From: Allobogoriella alba | GTDB taxonomy: Bacteria > Actinomycetota > Actinomycetes > Actinomycetales > Actinomycetaceae | Length of the DNA stretch: 64,000 nucleotides | Direction: 5' to 3' | NCBI RefSeq assembly: GCF_042665525.1 | Contig: NZ_JBHTCQ010000001.1 | Span: forward strand, 2,074,869-2,138,868 | Shown here: positions 1 through 7,291 of the stretch, piece by piece | Layout of the letters: every line of letters starts with the position of its first letter | How positions within the stretch are numbered: the first letter of the stretch is position 1 | Notes under the pieces: model-generated | Databases searched by the model: none | The model's input: only the letters and a program-made list of their open reading frames with translations | Told to the model about the DNA's origin: nothing | Position numbers and translations under genes: made by a program

Positions 1-27
1 GGCGCCGCGGGGGTCGGGCGTGGCTGA
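1..27 (+). CDS. Truncated 3' end of an upstream gene, possibly murG
   Basis: Only the last eight codons and a TGA stop (25-27) lie in the window. The reading frame from base 1 gives GAAGVGRG and overlaps the murC GTG start by 8 nt (GTGGCTGA). In actinobacterial division clusters the gene before murC is normally murG, the lipid II-forming N-acetylglucosaminyltransferase, so murG is the likely identity. Eight residues cannot prove this. Confidence 0.35.
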   Translation, partial: GAAGVGRG

Positions 28-1420
28 GCGTTTCCACCTCGTGGGCGTCGGGGGCGCCGGCATGTCGGCCGTCGCCGAGCTCCTGGCGGCACGCGGGCAC
101 GAGGTCTCCGGCTCCGACCAGCGCGACTCACCGGTGCTGGCCCATCTCCGCACCGTCGGCGTGACCACATGGGTCGGTCATGACGCCTCGCACGTGCCGA
201 GCGAGGGCAACCTCGTCGTCTCCACCGCCGTGCGCGAATCGAACCCCGAGCTCGTCGAGGCACGCCGGCGCCGGCTGCGTGTGCTGCACCGTTCCGAGGC
301 GCTCGTGCGCGCGGCGCAAGGGCGCGACTTCGTGGCCGTGGCGGGGGCGCACGGGAAGACCTCGACCTCGGCGATGCTCGCCGTCGCCCTGGACGCCGCG
401 GGCCAGGACCCCTCGTACGCCATCGGTGGCACCGTGCTCGCGCACGGCACCGGCGCCCACCTCGGGCACGGACCCGCCTTCGTCGCGGAGGCCGACGAGT
501 CCGACAAGTCGTTCCTCGCCTACACCCCCCGCGTCGCGGTGGTCACCAACGTCGAGCCGGACCACCTCGACCAGCACGGCACCGAGGAGGCCTTCCGCCG
601 GTCCTTCGAGGACTTCGTCGCCCGCATCGTGCCGGGCGGCCTCCTCGTGGCCGGTGCCGACGACGAGGGGTCGCTCACCCTGGCGCGGCACGCGCAGTCC
701 TCCGGCACCCGGGTGGTCACCTACGGCGCCACGCGGACCGCGCCGGACGGCGTCGAGGCACACGTGGAGGTCGTGCCCACCGGCGGTGGATCGGCCGCGG
801 CCGGCCGACTGCTCCGCCACGGTGCCGGGGACGCGCTCGAGGCCGACCTGACCCTGCGGGTGGGCGGCCGGCACATGCTGCTCAACGCGGCCGCGGCCTG
901 GGCGGCCGGTCTGGAGCTCGGCGTCGACTCCGACGCCATGGCCCGGGGTCTGGAGACCTTCACCGGGACCGGACGGCGTTTCGAGCACCGGGGCGATGCC
1001 GCCGGCGTGCGGGTGGTCGACGACTACGCCCATCACCCGACCGAGGTCGAGGCGACTCTCGCCGCAGCGCGCGAGCAGGCCGGCGTCGGCCGGGTGCTCG
1101 TGCTGTTCCAGCCCCACCTGTACTCGCGGACGCAAGCCTTCGCCGAGCGGTTCGGCGCGGCGCTGGGCGGTGCCGACGAGGTGGTCGTCACCGACGTGTA
1201 CGCCGCCCGGGAGGACCCCGTGCCCGGGGTGGACGGTTCGCTCGTCACCCACGCGATGACCGGTGCCGGCCGCTACGTGCCGGACCGGCTCGAGGCGGCA
1301 CGTGCCGTCGCGGACCTGGCGCGCCCCGGGGACCTCGTGCTCACGGTCGGCGCCGGTGACGTCACCGAGCTCGGGCCGGTGATCCTCGAGCGGCTGCGCG
1401 GTCGGGAGGAGCGGGCATGA
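20..1420 (+). CDS. murC: UDP-N-acetylmuramate--L-alanine ligase MurC
   Basis: MurC adds L-alanine to UDP-MurNAc in the cytoplasm, using ATP, as the first step of the peptidoglycan stem peptide. The 466-residue length is normal for the family. The N-terminal Rossmann-like segment has the glycine-rich VGVGGAGMSA at residues 8-17. The central Mur-ligase P-loop GAHGKTST is at 109-116, followed by EADESDKSF near 157. The C-terminal domain holds DDYAHHP at 334-340. The start is GTG, overlapping the probable upstream gene by 8 nt. The 3' end overlaps ftsQ by 4 nt (ATGA), so the two are translationally coupled in the division cluster. Identification is firm. Confidence 0.97.
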   Translation: MAERFHLVGVGGAGMSAVAELLAARGHEVSGSDQRDSPVLAHLRTVGVTTWVGHDASHVPSEGNLVVSTAVRESNPELVEARRRRLRVLHRSEALVRAAQGRDFVAVAGAHGKTSTSAMLAVALDAAGQDPSYAIGGTVLAHGTGAHLGHGPAFVAEADESDKSFLAYTPRVAVVTNVEPDHLDQHGTEEAFRRSFEDFVARIVPGGLLVAGADDEGSLTLARHAQSSGTRVVTYGATRTAPDGVEAHVEVVPTGGGSAAAGRLLRHGAGDALEADLTLRVGGRHMLLNAAAAWAAGLELGVDSDAMARGLETFTGTGRRFEHRGDAAGVRVVDDYAHHPTEVEATLAAAREQAGVGRVLVLFQPHLYSRTQAFAERFGAALGGADEVVVTDVYAAREDPVPGVDGSLVTHAMTGAGRYVPDRLEAARAVADLARPGDLVLTVGAGDVTELGPVILERLRGREERA

Positions 1421-2295
1421 GGCCGCCCGCCGCGCCGCGACGCCGCTCGTCGGCGCCTCGGTCACCGGAGCCGGAGCGGCGCCGCGAGGAGGTCGTCGAG
1501 GCGGAGGCCGAGCGGCCGCGGCGTGCGCCGCGGCCGGCGCGCCGTGAGGTGCCGACCGTCAGCACGGGTCTCGCGGCGCGACAGGCCGAGCGGACGGCTG
1601 CCGCGCGGCGGCTGCTCCTGCGCCGCGTCGGTGCGGGGCTCGGCATCCTGGTGCTCCTCGTGGTCGTCGCCTGGGTGCTGCTGCTCTCGCCGCTGCTCGC
1701 GCTCGACGAGGACCGGGTCGAGGTCGCCGGGCTGACCCCGCTCGTCGACGGCGCCACGGTCCGGTCCGCCGTCGAGCCGGAGGTCGGGACGCCGCTGCTG
1801 CGCGTCGACACGGCCGCGGTCGCCGACCGGGTGCGCGAGATCGACGCCGTCGAGGACGTGCAGGTCTCCCGGGTCTGGCCGAACGGCCTCGCGGTGAACG
1901 TCGTGGCCCGGGTGCCGGTCGCCGTCGCCCAGGCGGACGGCGGCGGTTGGGTCCTCGTGGACGACGACGGCATCCAGCTCGGCGACCGGCGTCAGCCGCC
2001 GCCCACGCTGCCGCGCGTGACCGTGCCGCTGGGCGACAGCGGCGAGACCGGGCCCGCGCTGGACGCCGTGCTCACGGTGCTCGGCGCGGTGCCCGACGAC
2101 ATCCTGGAGCGGGTGGACCGGGCGGGTGCGACGTCGCCGGAGCAGGTCACTCTCCACCTCGGGAACGGGGCGACCGTGCGGTGGGGGAGCACGGAGGAGA
2201 GCGCGCTCAAGGCCGAGGTCCTGCGCGTGCTCCTCAGGCAGGACGCGGGCGTCTACGACGTCTCCGTCCCACGCTCGCCGACCACCTCCGGGTGA
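1417..2295 (+). CDS. ftsQ: Cell division protein FtsQ (DivIB family)
   Basis: FtsQ is the bitopic membrane scaffold that links early and late divisome proteins. This 292-residue protein has a long basic, disordered cytoplasmic N-terminus (about 1-65, rich in Arg and Pro). One transmembrane helix follows at about 71-92 (ILVLLVVVAWVLLL). The outer part is a POTRA domain beginning near 97 (DRVEVAGLTPLVDG) and then the FtsQ beta domain (RVWPNGLAVNVVARVPVAV, VLVDDDGIQL). The start ATG overlaps the murC stop by 4 nt, so it is translated with murC. Sequence conservation is low in this family; position and architecture make the call. Confidence 0.93.
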   Translation: MRPPAAPRRRSSAPRSPEPERRREEVVEAEAERPRRAPRPARREVPTVSTGLAARQAERTAAARRLLLRRVGAGLGILVLLVVVAWVLLLSPLLALDEDRVEVAGLTPLVDGATVRSAVEPEVGTPLLRVDTAAVADRVREIDAVEDVQVSRVWPNGLAVNVVARVPVAVAQADGGGWVLVDDDGIQLGDRRQPPPTLPRVTVPLGDSGETGPALDAVLTVLGAVPDDILERVDRAGATSPEQVTLHLGNGATVRWGSTEESALKAEVLRVLLRQDAGVYDVSVPRSPTTSG

Positions 2296-2334
2296 GGACG
2301 TCGGGCGACACGCGCGACACACCATCGCCGGTCG

Positions 2335-2363
2335 TTGCTCGGCTCCCGACGGCGACCTAGCGT
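2335..2363 (+). promoter_or_regulatory. Possible ftsZ promoter
   Basis: TTGCTC at 2335-2340 and TAGCGT at 2358-2363 are separated by 17 nt. The -10 fits the actinobacterial TANNNT pattern; the -35 is weak. It would give a roughly 75-nt leader before ftsZ. A dedicated ftsZ promoter in the ftsQ-ftsZ gap is common in actinobacteria. Confidence 0.35.
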
Positions 2364-2391
2364 CACGGGTGGCAGAAAATGACATAAGTCT

Positions 2392-2416
2392 AACCCTGAG
2401 GTAGAGGTTGAGGGTT
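2392..2416 (+). promoter_or_regulatory. Inverted repeat in the ftsZ leader
   Basis: AACCCT at 2392-2397 is the exact reverse complement of AGGGTT at 2411-2416, with a 13-nt purine-rich loop. It lies about 30 nt before the ftsZ GTG, inside the probable 5' leader, next to an A-rich patch (GGCAGAAAATGACATAAG) that is unusual here. It could be an operator or a leader hairpin; no partner is evident. Confidence 0.4.
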
Positions 2417-2447
2417 GGGCTCCCGCAGGACGACGAGAGGGACCGAC

Positions 2448-3731
2448 GTGGCGGCACCGCAGAACTACCTGGCGGTCATCAAGGTGGTCGGAATCGGCGG
2501 CGGCGGCGTGAACGCCGTGAACCGCATGATCGAGGTCGGGTTGAAGGGCGTGGAGTTCATCGCCATCAACACCGACGCACAGGCCCTGCTCATGAGCGAC
2601 GCCGACGTCAAGCTCGACGTCGGCCGGGACCTCACGCGGGGGCTCGGGGCGGGCGCGGATCCGGAGGTGGGCAAGAAGGCCGCCGAGGACCACGCGGAGG
2701 AGATCGAGGAGGTGCTCCGCGGCGCCGACATGGTCTTCGTGACCGCGGGCGAGGGCGGCGGCACCGGCACCGGCGGCGCTCCGGTGGTGGCGCGCATCGC
2801 GCGCTCCCTCGGTGCGCTGACCATCGGTGTGGTGACCCGGCCGTTCACCTTCGAGGGGCGGCGCCGCGGGGTGCAGGCGGAGTCCGGCATCGAGGCGCTG
2901 CGCAACGAGGTCGACACGCTGATCGTCATCCCGAACGACCGGCTGCTGTCGATCTCCGACCGCGCCGTCTCCGTCCTGGACGCGTTCAAGTCCGCGGACC
3001 AGGTGCTGCTCTCGGGTGTCCAGGGCATCACGGACCTCATCACCACGCCGGGCCTGATCAACCTGGACTTCGCGGACGTCAAGTCCGTCATGCAGGGAGC
3101 CGGGTCCGCCCTCATGGGCATCGGCTCGGCCCGGGGCGAGGACCGGGCCGTCCAGGCCTCCGAGCTGGCGATCTCCTCGCCGCTGCTCGAGGCCAGCATC
3201 GACGGCGCGCACGGCGTGCTGCTGTCCATCCAGGGCGGGTCGGACCTCGGGCTCTTCGAGATCCACGAGGCCGCGCGGCTCGTCCAGGAGGCCGCGCACC
3301 CCGAGGCCAACATCATCTTCGGTGCGGTCATCGACGACGCGCTCGGCGACGAGGTCCGGGTCACGGTCATCGCGGCCGGGTTCGACGAGGGCGAGGGGCC
3401 TGCGGGCTCGCAGGCGACCATCGGTCGGCGCCCGGCCGGCCAGGTCGCGCCGCCGCGCGAGGCCTCTGCGACGACCCCGGCCGTGGTGTCCGCACCGTCC
3501 GCGGACACCGTGGACCCGGGCGCCGGTACGGGCGCCCCGGTTGCACCGGCCGCGGAGCCGACGCCGCCGGCGCCGGCACCCGAGCCGGTCCCGGTCGGCA
3601 GCAACGGCTCGGTCCAGGGTGAGCACCAGGACGAGCGGCGCCGGTCCTACGAGGTGCCCCACGTCTTCGAGGAGGACTCCCGGCGCTCGCGCCGCGACGA
3701 GGATCTGGACATTCCCGACTTCCTCAAGTGA
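2448..3731 (+). CDS. ftsZ: Cell division GTPase FtsZ
   Basis: FtsZ is the tubulin-like GTPase that forms the Z ring. From the GTG at 2448 the protein is 427 residues and opens with the typical actinobacterial AAPQNYLAVIKVVGIGGGG. The GTP-binding tubulin signature GGGTGTGG is at 103-110 and the T7 region NLDFADVKSVM follows later. A Pro/Ala-rich linker leads to the conserved C-terminal peptide DLDIPDFLK, the docking site for SepF, whose gene lies downstream. The in-frame start at 2415 is rejected because it adds a non-conserved tail, while AGAGGGA precedes 2448 at good spacing. The stop overlaps pgeF by 4 nt. No ftsA is present, as expected in Actinomycetota. Confidence 0.98.
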   Translation: MAAPQNYLAVIKVVGIGGGGVNAVNRMIEVGLKGVEFIAINTDAQALLMSDADVKLDVGRDLTRGLGAGADPEVGKKAAEDHAEEIEEVLRGADMVFVTAGEGGGTGTGGAPVVARIARSLGALTIGVVTRPFTFEGRRRGVQAESGIEALRNEVDTLIVIPNDRLLSISDRAVSVLDAFKSADQVLLSGVQGITDLITTPGLINLDFADVKSVMQGAGSALMGIGSARGEDRAVQASELAISSPLLEASIDGAHGVLLSIQGGSDLGLFEIHEAARLVQEAAHPEANIIFGAVIDDALGDEVRVTVIAAGFDEGEGPAGSQATIGRRPAGQVAPPREASATTPAVVSAPSADTVDPGAGTGAPVAPAAEPTPPAPAPEPVPVGSNGSVQGEHQDERRRSYEVPHVFEEDSRRSRRDEDLDIPDFLK

Positions 3732-4483
3732 TTCCGGGATTCGCTGCCGCGGCGCTGCCCGGTGCGCGCGGTGGGTTCACCGCACGCGCCGGCGGCGTCT
3801 CGACGGGCCCGTACGCCGCTTCGGACGGGGCGGGCGGGCTGAACCTCGGGTCGCGAGTGGGGGACGACGACGGCGCGGTCCGGACCAACCGGGCACGGGT
3901 GGCGGCGGACCTGGGCGCGCCGGTGGTGTGGATGCGCCAGGTCCACGGTGGCGACGTGCACGTGGTCGAGGGGGCGGCCACCGAGCACGAGCCGGAGTGT
4001 GACGCGCTGGTCGCCGTCCCGGGTTCCGGCGTCGGTCTCGGCGTCCTGGTGGCCGACTGCGTGCCCGTGCTGCTCGCGGAGCCCTCCGGCGTGGTCGGTG
4101 CGGTGCACGTGGGGCGGGCCGGGCTGGTCGCCGGCGTCCTCGAGGCGACCTTCGCGGCCATGGCCCGGCTCGACGTCGAGCCCGGCCGGGTCACCGCGGT
4201 GCTCGGCCCGAGCATCTGCGGGTGCTGCTACGAGGTGCCGGCACAGATGCGGGACGACGTCGGGGGCCGGGTGCCGGGGACGGCTGCGTGGACGTCGTGG
4301 GGGACGCCGTCGCTCGACCTGCCTGGTGGCGTGCGTGGCCGGCTCGCCGAGCTCGGGGCGGGCGGCGTCCTCGACGCCGGCGTGTGCACGCTCGAGGATC
4401 AGCGCTACTACTCCCATCGACGCGCCGGGCGGGAGGGGGTGCCGGCGACCGGGCGCTTCGCCGGCGTCGTGCGGGCACGCTGA
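3728..4483 (+). CDS. pgeF: Peptidoglycan editing factor PgeF / multicopper-polyphenol-oxidase-like protein (YfiH family)
   Basis: This 251-residue protein belongs to the YfiH/DUF152 family. Members act as purine-nucleoside-processing enzymes, and in E. coli PgeF removes L-Ser-containing muropeptide precursors. Visible family features are MRQVHGGDVHVV near residues 74-85 (His ligand), VADCVPVLL near 112 (Cys ligand) and VHVGRAGLV near 129, where most family members have HAGWRG. The start is GTG, sharing GTGA with the ftsZ stop. It sits in its usual place between ftsZ and sepF, but yggS, which normally follows, is absent. Family call is firm; exact substrate is not known. Confidence 0.9.
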   Translation: MIPGFAAAALPGARGGFTARAGGVSTGPYAASDGAGGLNLGSRVGDDDGAVRTNRARVAADLGAPVVWMRQVHGGDVHVVEGAATEHEPECDALVAVPGSGVGLGVLVADCVPVLLAEPSGVVGAVHVGRAGLVAGVLEATFAAMARLDVEPGRVTAVLGPSICGCCYEVPAQMRDDVGGRVPGTAAWTSWGTPSLDLPGGVRGRLAELGAGGVLDAGVCTLEDQRYYSHRRAGREGVPATGRFAGVVRAR

Positions 4484-4506
4484 GGTGAATCGTGCGGGCA
4501 CGCTGA
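4467..4506 (+). repeat. 23-bp tandem duplication at the pgeF 3' end
   Basis: The 17-nt word TCGTGCGGGCACGCTGA occurs at 4467-4483, where it forms the last codons and stop of pgeF, and again at 4490-4506, giving a period of 23 nt. The second copy is non-coding. It lies where yggS is normally found. Confidence 0.75.
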
Positions 4507-4643
4507 CGCGCCGGGCGACACGCCGGTAGAGAACCCGAGCACCGTCCGGGCGCTGGTCTAGCGTCGGTCAAGGCAGCAGGCCACGGCCGTGCGGATCGGT
4601 CCGGACGCGGGCCACCGCACGGCGCGAGAGACGAGGAGCAGCG

Positions 4644-5129
4644 ATGGCGAGCACGATGCGCAAGATGATGGAGTACCTCTCCCTGGCAGAGCCGGAGGAC
4701 GAGTACTACGAGGGGGCCGCGCCGGAGACCTACGAGGAGACCGAGCCGGAGCGCTCCAGCCGGCGTGACGAGCGCGAGCACCGTGCCGAGGTCACCCCGA
4801 TCTCGCCGGCCGCCGCGCGTCATGTGGAGGACCGGATCTCCCACGAGGACCTGCGCCGGATCGTCACGGTGCACCCGTCCAGCTACAACGAGGCACGCGT
4901 CATCGGCGAGGCCTTCCGTGACGGGACGCCGGTCATCATGAACCTCACCGGCATGAGCGAACCGGACGCCAAGCGCATGGTCGACTTCTCGGCGGGCCTG
5001 GTCTTCGGTCTTCATGGCACCATGGAGCGCGTGACCAACCGCGTCTTCCTGCTCTCGCCCGCGACCGTCGAGGTCAACGGGCGTGCCTCTGACGAGGCTG
5101 TGCCAGGCCGCTTCTTCTCGCCGAGCTGA
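4644..5129 (+). CDS. sepF: Cell division protein SepF
   Basis: SepF bundles FtsZ filaments and anchors the Z ring to the membrane in bacteria without FtsA. The 161 residues begin with an amphipathic membrane-targeting helix (MRKMMEYLSLAEPEDEYYEG). An acidic linker follows, then the SepF core (RRIVTVHPSSYNEARVIGEAFRDG, VIMNLTGMSEPDAKRMVDFSAGL, GTMERVTNRVFLLSP). Start ATG with GAGGAG 7 nt upstream. A 160-bp gap separates it from pgeF, so it may have its own promoter. It pairs functionally with the FtsZ C-terminal peptide encoded nearby. Confidence 0.97.
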   Translation: MASTMRKMMEYLSLAEPEDEYYEGAAPETYEETEPERSSRRDEREHRAEVTPISPAAARHVEDRISHEDLRRIVTVHPSSYNEARVIGEAFRDGTPVIMNLTGMSEPDAKRMVDFSAGLVFGLHGTMERVTNRVFLLSPATVEVNGRASDEAVPGRFFSPS

Positions 5130-5134
5130 CTTCC

Positions 5135-5449
5135 TTGGATCTCGTCTTCACGCTGCTGTCGCTGCTGGTCCAGATCTACATCTATGTCCTGCTCGTCCGC
5201 CTGGTGTTCGACTGGATCCAGGTCTTCGCCCGCACGTGGCGTCCGCGCGGCGTGGTGCTCGTGCTGGCCAACGCCATCTACGGGCTGACCGACCCACCCC
5301 TGCGGTTCCTACGTCGGTGGATCAAGCCGCTGCCCCTGGGGCAGATCCAGCTCGACCTGAGCTTCCTCGTGCTCTTCCTCGCGCTGATCTTCCTCCAGGC
5401 ATGGATCCTGCCGCTGCTGTACGGGCTGCTGACCGGACCGGTGGGCTGA
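5135..5449 (+). CDS. YggT-family integral membrane protein
   Basis: This is a 104-residue protein with two hydrophobic segments: about 3-25 (VFTLLSLLVQIYIYVLLVRL) and about 70-97 (LDLSFLVLFLALIFLQAWIL). Between them is the family's basic loop with DPPLRFLRRWIKPL. YggT proteins are found between sepF and divIVA in Gram-positive bacteria and are thought to take part in envelope or division processes; no reaction is known. The start used is TTG at 5135, 5 nt after the sepF stop; no ATG or GTG is available in a sensible position. Family call good, function unknown. Confidence 0.88.
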   Translation: MDLVFTLLSLLVQIYIYVLLVRLVFDWIQVFARTWRPRGVVLVLANAIYGLTDPPLRFLRRWIKPLPLGQIQLDLSFLVLFLALIFLQAWILPLLYGLLTGPVG

Positions 5450-5530
5450 GGTCCAGGTCCGCCGCCGCCCGAGGGGACTGGACAGAAGCGCCCACGGCGA
5501 TGCACATTTCGTGCGGTCCCGCACGGCGGC

Positions 5531-5566
5531 TACTGTCGAGGCTGACACCCGGCCGTCCGCTACGGT
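5531..5566 (+). promoter_or_regulatory. Possible divIVA promoter region
   Basis: Two TANNNT hexamers, TACTGT (5531-5536) and TACGGT (5561-5566), lie in the 182-bp gap before divIVA. No good -35 is visible for either. The gap is long enough for an independent transcript. Confidence 0.3.
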
Positions 5567-5631
5567 TGCTCCGGTGAGCAGCGGCTGACGCGGGCTCATG
5601 TACCAACCGAGACGACTCCAGAGGTGACGAG

Positions 5632-6291
5632 ATGGCGCTGCTCACGGCAGACGACGTCCTCAACAAGAAGTTCCAGCCGACCAAGTTCCGCGAGGGATAC
5701 GACCAGGACGAGGTCGACGACTTCCTCGACGAGGTCGTCAACACCCTCCGCGTGGTGGGCGGCGAGAACGAGGAGCTCAAGGCCAAGCTCGAGGCCGCCG
5801 AGGCGCGGATCGCCGAGCTGACCGGCAGCCCCGGCCCCGCGTCGCCGGACGTCGCTGCGGAGCCCGAAGAGACGGCAGCACCGGCGGAGGAGGCACCGGC
5901 GGCCGCCGCCATGGTCACCTCGGCGCCGCCGGCCGCGGCGGCCGAGGAGCAGCCCGCCCCGGCAGGGGGCGAGTCGGGCCCGGCGCCGGAGTCGGCGGCG
6001 GGCATGCTCGCGCTGGCCCAGCGCCTCCACGACGAGTACGTCTCCAACGGCAAGGCGGAGAGCGAGCGGCTGGTGTCCGAGGCCCAGGCCGAGGGCGAGC
6101 GGATCATCAAGGAGGCCGAGGACCAGCACAACCGCACGCTCACCCAGCTGGAGCAGGAGCGTTCCCTGCTGGAGCGGAAGATCGACGAGCTGCGGACCTT
6201 CGAGCGTGACTACCGCACGCGCCTGAAGAGCTACCTCGAGTCGCTGCTGCAGAACGTCGAGTCCGGCGCCCCGAAGGCCGAGGGCATCTGA
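5632..6291 (+). CDS. divIVA: DivIVA/Wag31 polar growth protein
   Basis: DivIVA (Wag31 in mycobacteria) is a coiled-coil protein that marks curved membrane at poles and septa and directs wall growth. The 219-residue product starts with the conserved membrane-binding domain MALLTADDVLNKKFQPTKFR and DQDEVDDFLDEVVNTLR, then a first coiled coil (about 40-65). An Ala/Pro/Glu-rich linker covers about 65-125, and a second long coiled coil (HDEYVSNGKAESERLVSEAQ onward) covers about 130-205. Start ATG with AGAGGTGAC upstream. A perfect 17-bp hairpin follows the stop, closing the division cluster. Identification is firm. Confidence 0.97.
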   Translation: MALLTADDVLNKKFQPTKFREGYDQDEVDDFLDEVVNTLRVVGGENEELKAKLEAAEARIAELTGSPGPASPDVAAEPEETAAPAEEAPAAAAMVTSAPPAAAAEEQPAPAGGESGPAPESAAGMLALAQRLHDEYVSNGKAESERLVSEAQAEGERIIKEAEDQHNRTLTQLEQERSLLERKIDELRTFERDYRTRLKSYLESLLQNVESGAPKAEGI

Positions 6292-6307
6292 GCCACGCAC
6301 CAGACAC

Positions 6308-6344
6308 GACTGCGGGCGGCGACCACGGGTCGCCGCCCGCAGTC
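6308..6344 (+). terminator. Strong hairpin terminator after divIVA
   Basis: A perfect 17-bp stem (GACTGCGGGCGGCGACC at 6308-6324 pairing with 6328-6344) closes on a 3-nt loop ACG. It begins 17 nt after the divIVA stop. There is no T tract, which is common for actinobacterial terminators. Confidence 0.85.
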
Positions 6345-6360
6345 GTTCCCGGGTGACAGG

Positions 6361-6480
6361 TACCGCCGGCTCCTCGCACTCCGCTCGTCCCTCGCTCGGG
6401 CTCGTCGCCGTCGTGCCCGATGTCGCCGGCTCCTCGCACTCCGCTCGTCCCTCGCTCGCGCTCGTCGCCGTCGTGCGAGA
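6361..6480 (+). repeat. 60-bp tandem direct repeat upstream of lspA
   Basis: Bases 6361-6420 and 6421-6480 are two adjacent 60-nt units that match at 55 of 60 positions (differences at unit positions 2, 3, 39, 57 and 58). The core is a run of CTCGC/CGTCC-like words. Both units are open in the lspA frame but lie upstream of its probable ATG. Confidence 0.9.
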
Positions 6481-6490
6481 ATCATCGGCG

Positions 6491-7291
6491 ATGAGCACCG
6501 AGCCCTCCACGCCGCCGCTGCGGCGGCGCGACCTGCGCCGTCGCGCCGCCGGGACGTCGGCCGAGGCGGAGGCCGCGCCGGTCACCGTCGAGCCGCGCAC
6601 CCGCCGCCGTCTGCTGGTGCTGCTCCTCGGCCTGACGGTCGTCATCGCGGCGGTCGACCAGGTGACGAAGTTCGTCGCCGAGGCCAGGCTGTCCGAGGAC
6701 CGGGTCGTCCCCATCCTCGGTGATCTCCTGGGGTTCCAGCTCGTGCACAACCCGGGCGCGGCCTTCTCCATCGCGACCGGGATGACGTGGGTGTTCACGA
6801 TCGTCATGGTCGTGGTCGCCGTCGCCGTGCTGCGGGTGGCGCGGAAGCTCGGCTCCACCACCTGGGCGGTGGCTCTCGGCCTGCTGCTCGGCGGCTGTCT
6901 GGGCAACCTGTACGACCGGCTCTTCCGCGACCCCGGCTTCGCGGTGGGCCACGTCGTCGACTTCATCAACTACAACGGCTGGTTCGTCGGCAACGTCGCG
7001 GACATCGCCATCGTCGCGGCGGCGATCCTCATCGCGCTGCTGGCGCTCGGCGGCCGCGAGGTCGACGGCACACGCGCCACCGAGCCGCAGCAGGACGAGT
7101 CCGAGGCGACCGAGCCTGAGCCGGGCGAGAGCGGCGAGACCGAGGCCCCGGCAGACAGCGCCGAGCCCGATGACGCCGTGCCCGGCGAGATCCACCCCGA
7201 CGGCACCCAGCCCGACGTCACCCAGGCTGACGACACCGAGCCCGGCGACACCGAGCCCGGCGACACTCGCCCGGCGGGGGCCCATGCCTGA
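6491..7291 (+). CDS. lspA: Lipoprotein signal peptidase LspA with a long acidic C-terminal tail
   Basis: LspA is the membrane aspartyl protease that removes signal peptides from prolipoproteins; the window itself encodes three such lipoproteins. The 266-residue protein has four hydrophobic segments. Catalytic motifs are GGCLGNLYDRLF (with the Asn-Asp pair) and FVGNVADIAI (second catalytic Asp), plus VHNPGAAFS. Compared with the usual 150-200 residues it carries a basic N-terminal extension and about 80 acidic, low-complexity residues after the last helix, with repeats such as DDTEPGDTEPGDT. ATG 6491 is chosen because the longer frame would translate the 60-bp repeat. The stop overlaps the next gene by 8 nt. 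Confidence 0.93.
   Translation: MSTEPSTPPLRRRDLRRRAAGTSAEAEAAPVTVEPRTRRRLLVLLLGLTVVIAAVDQVTKFVAEARLSEDRVVPILGDLLGFQLVHNPGAAFSIATGMTWVFTIVMVVVAVAVLRVARKLGSTTWAVALGLLLGGCLGNLYDRLFRDPGFAVGHVVDFINYNGWFVGNVADIAIVAAAILIALLALGGREVDGTRATEPQQDESEATEPEPGESGETEAPADSAEPDDAVPGEIHPDGTQPDVTQADDTEPGDTEPGDTRPAGAHA

Noticed and set aside
2415..2447. Earlier in-frame start for ftsZ
   Set aside because: It adds eleven non-conserved residues; the GTG at 2448 matches the family N-terminus and has the ribosome-binding site.
4490..4643. Remnant of yggS
   Set aside because: No frame in this gap shows YggS motifs; it is too short and only a duplication is visible.
6353..6490. Longer lspA starting in the 60-bp repeat
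   Set aside because: The extension would be a translated repeat (SSHSARPSL twice) with no resemblance to LspA; ATG 6491 is sufficient.
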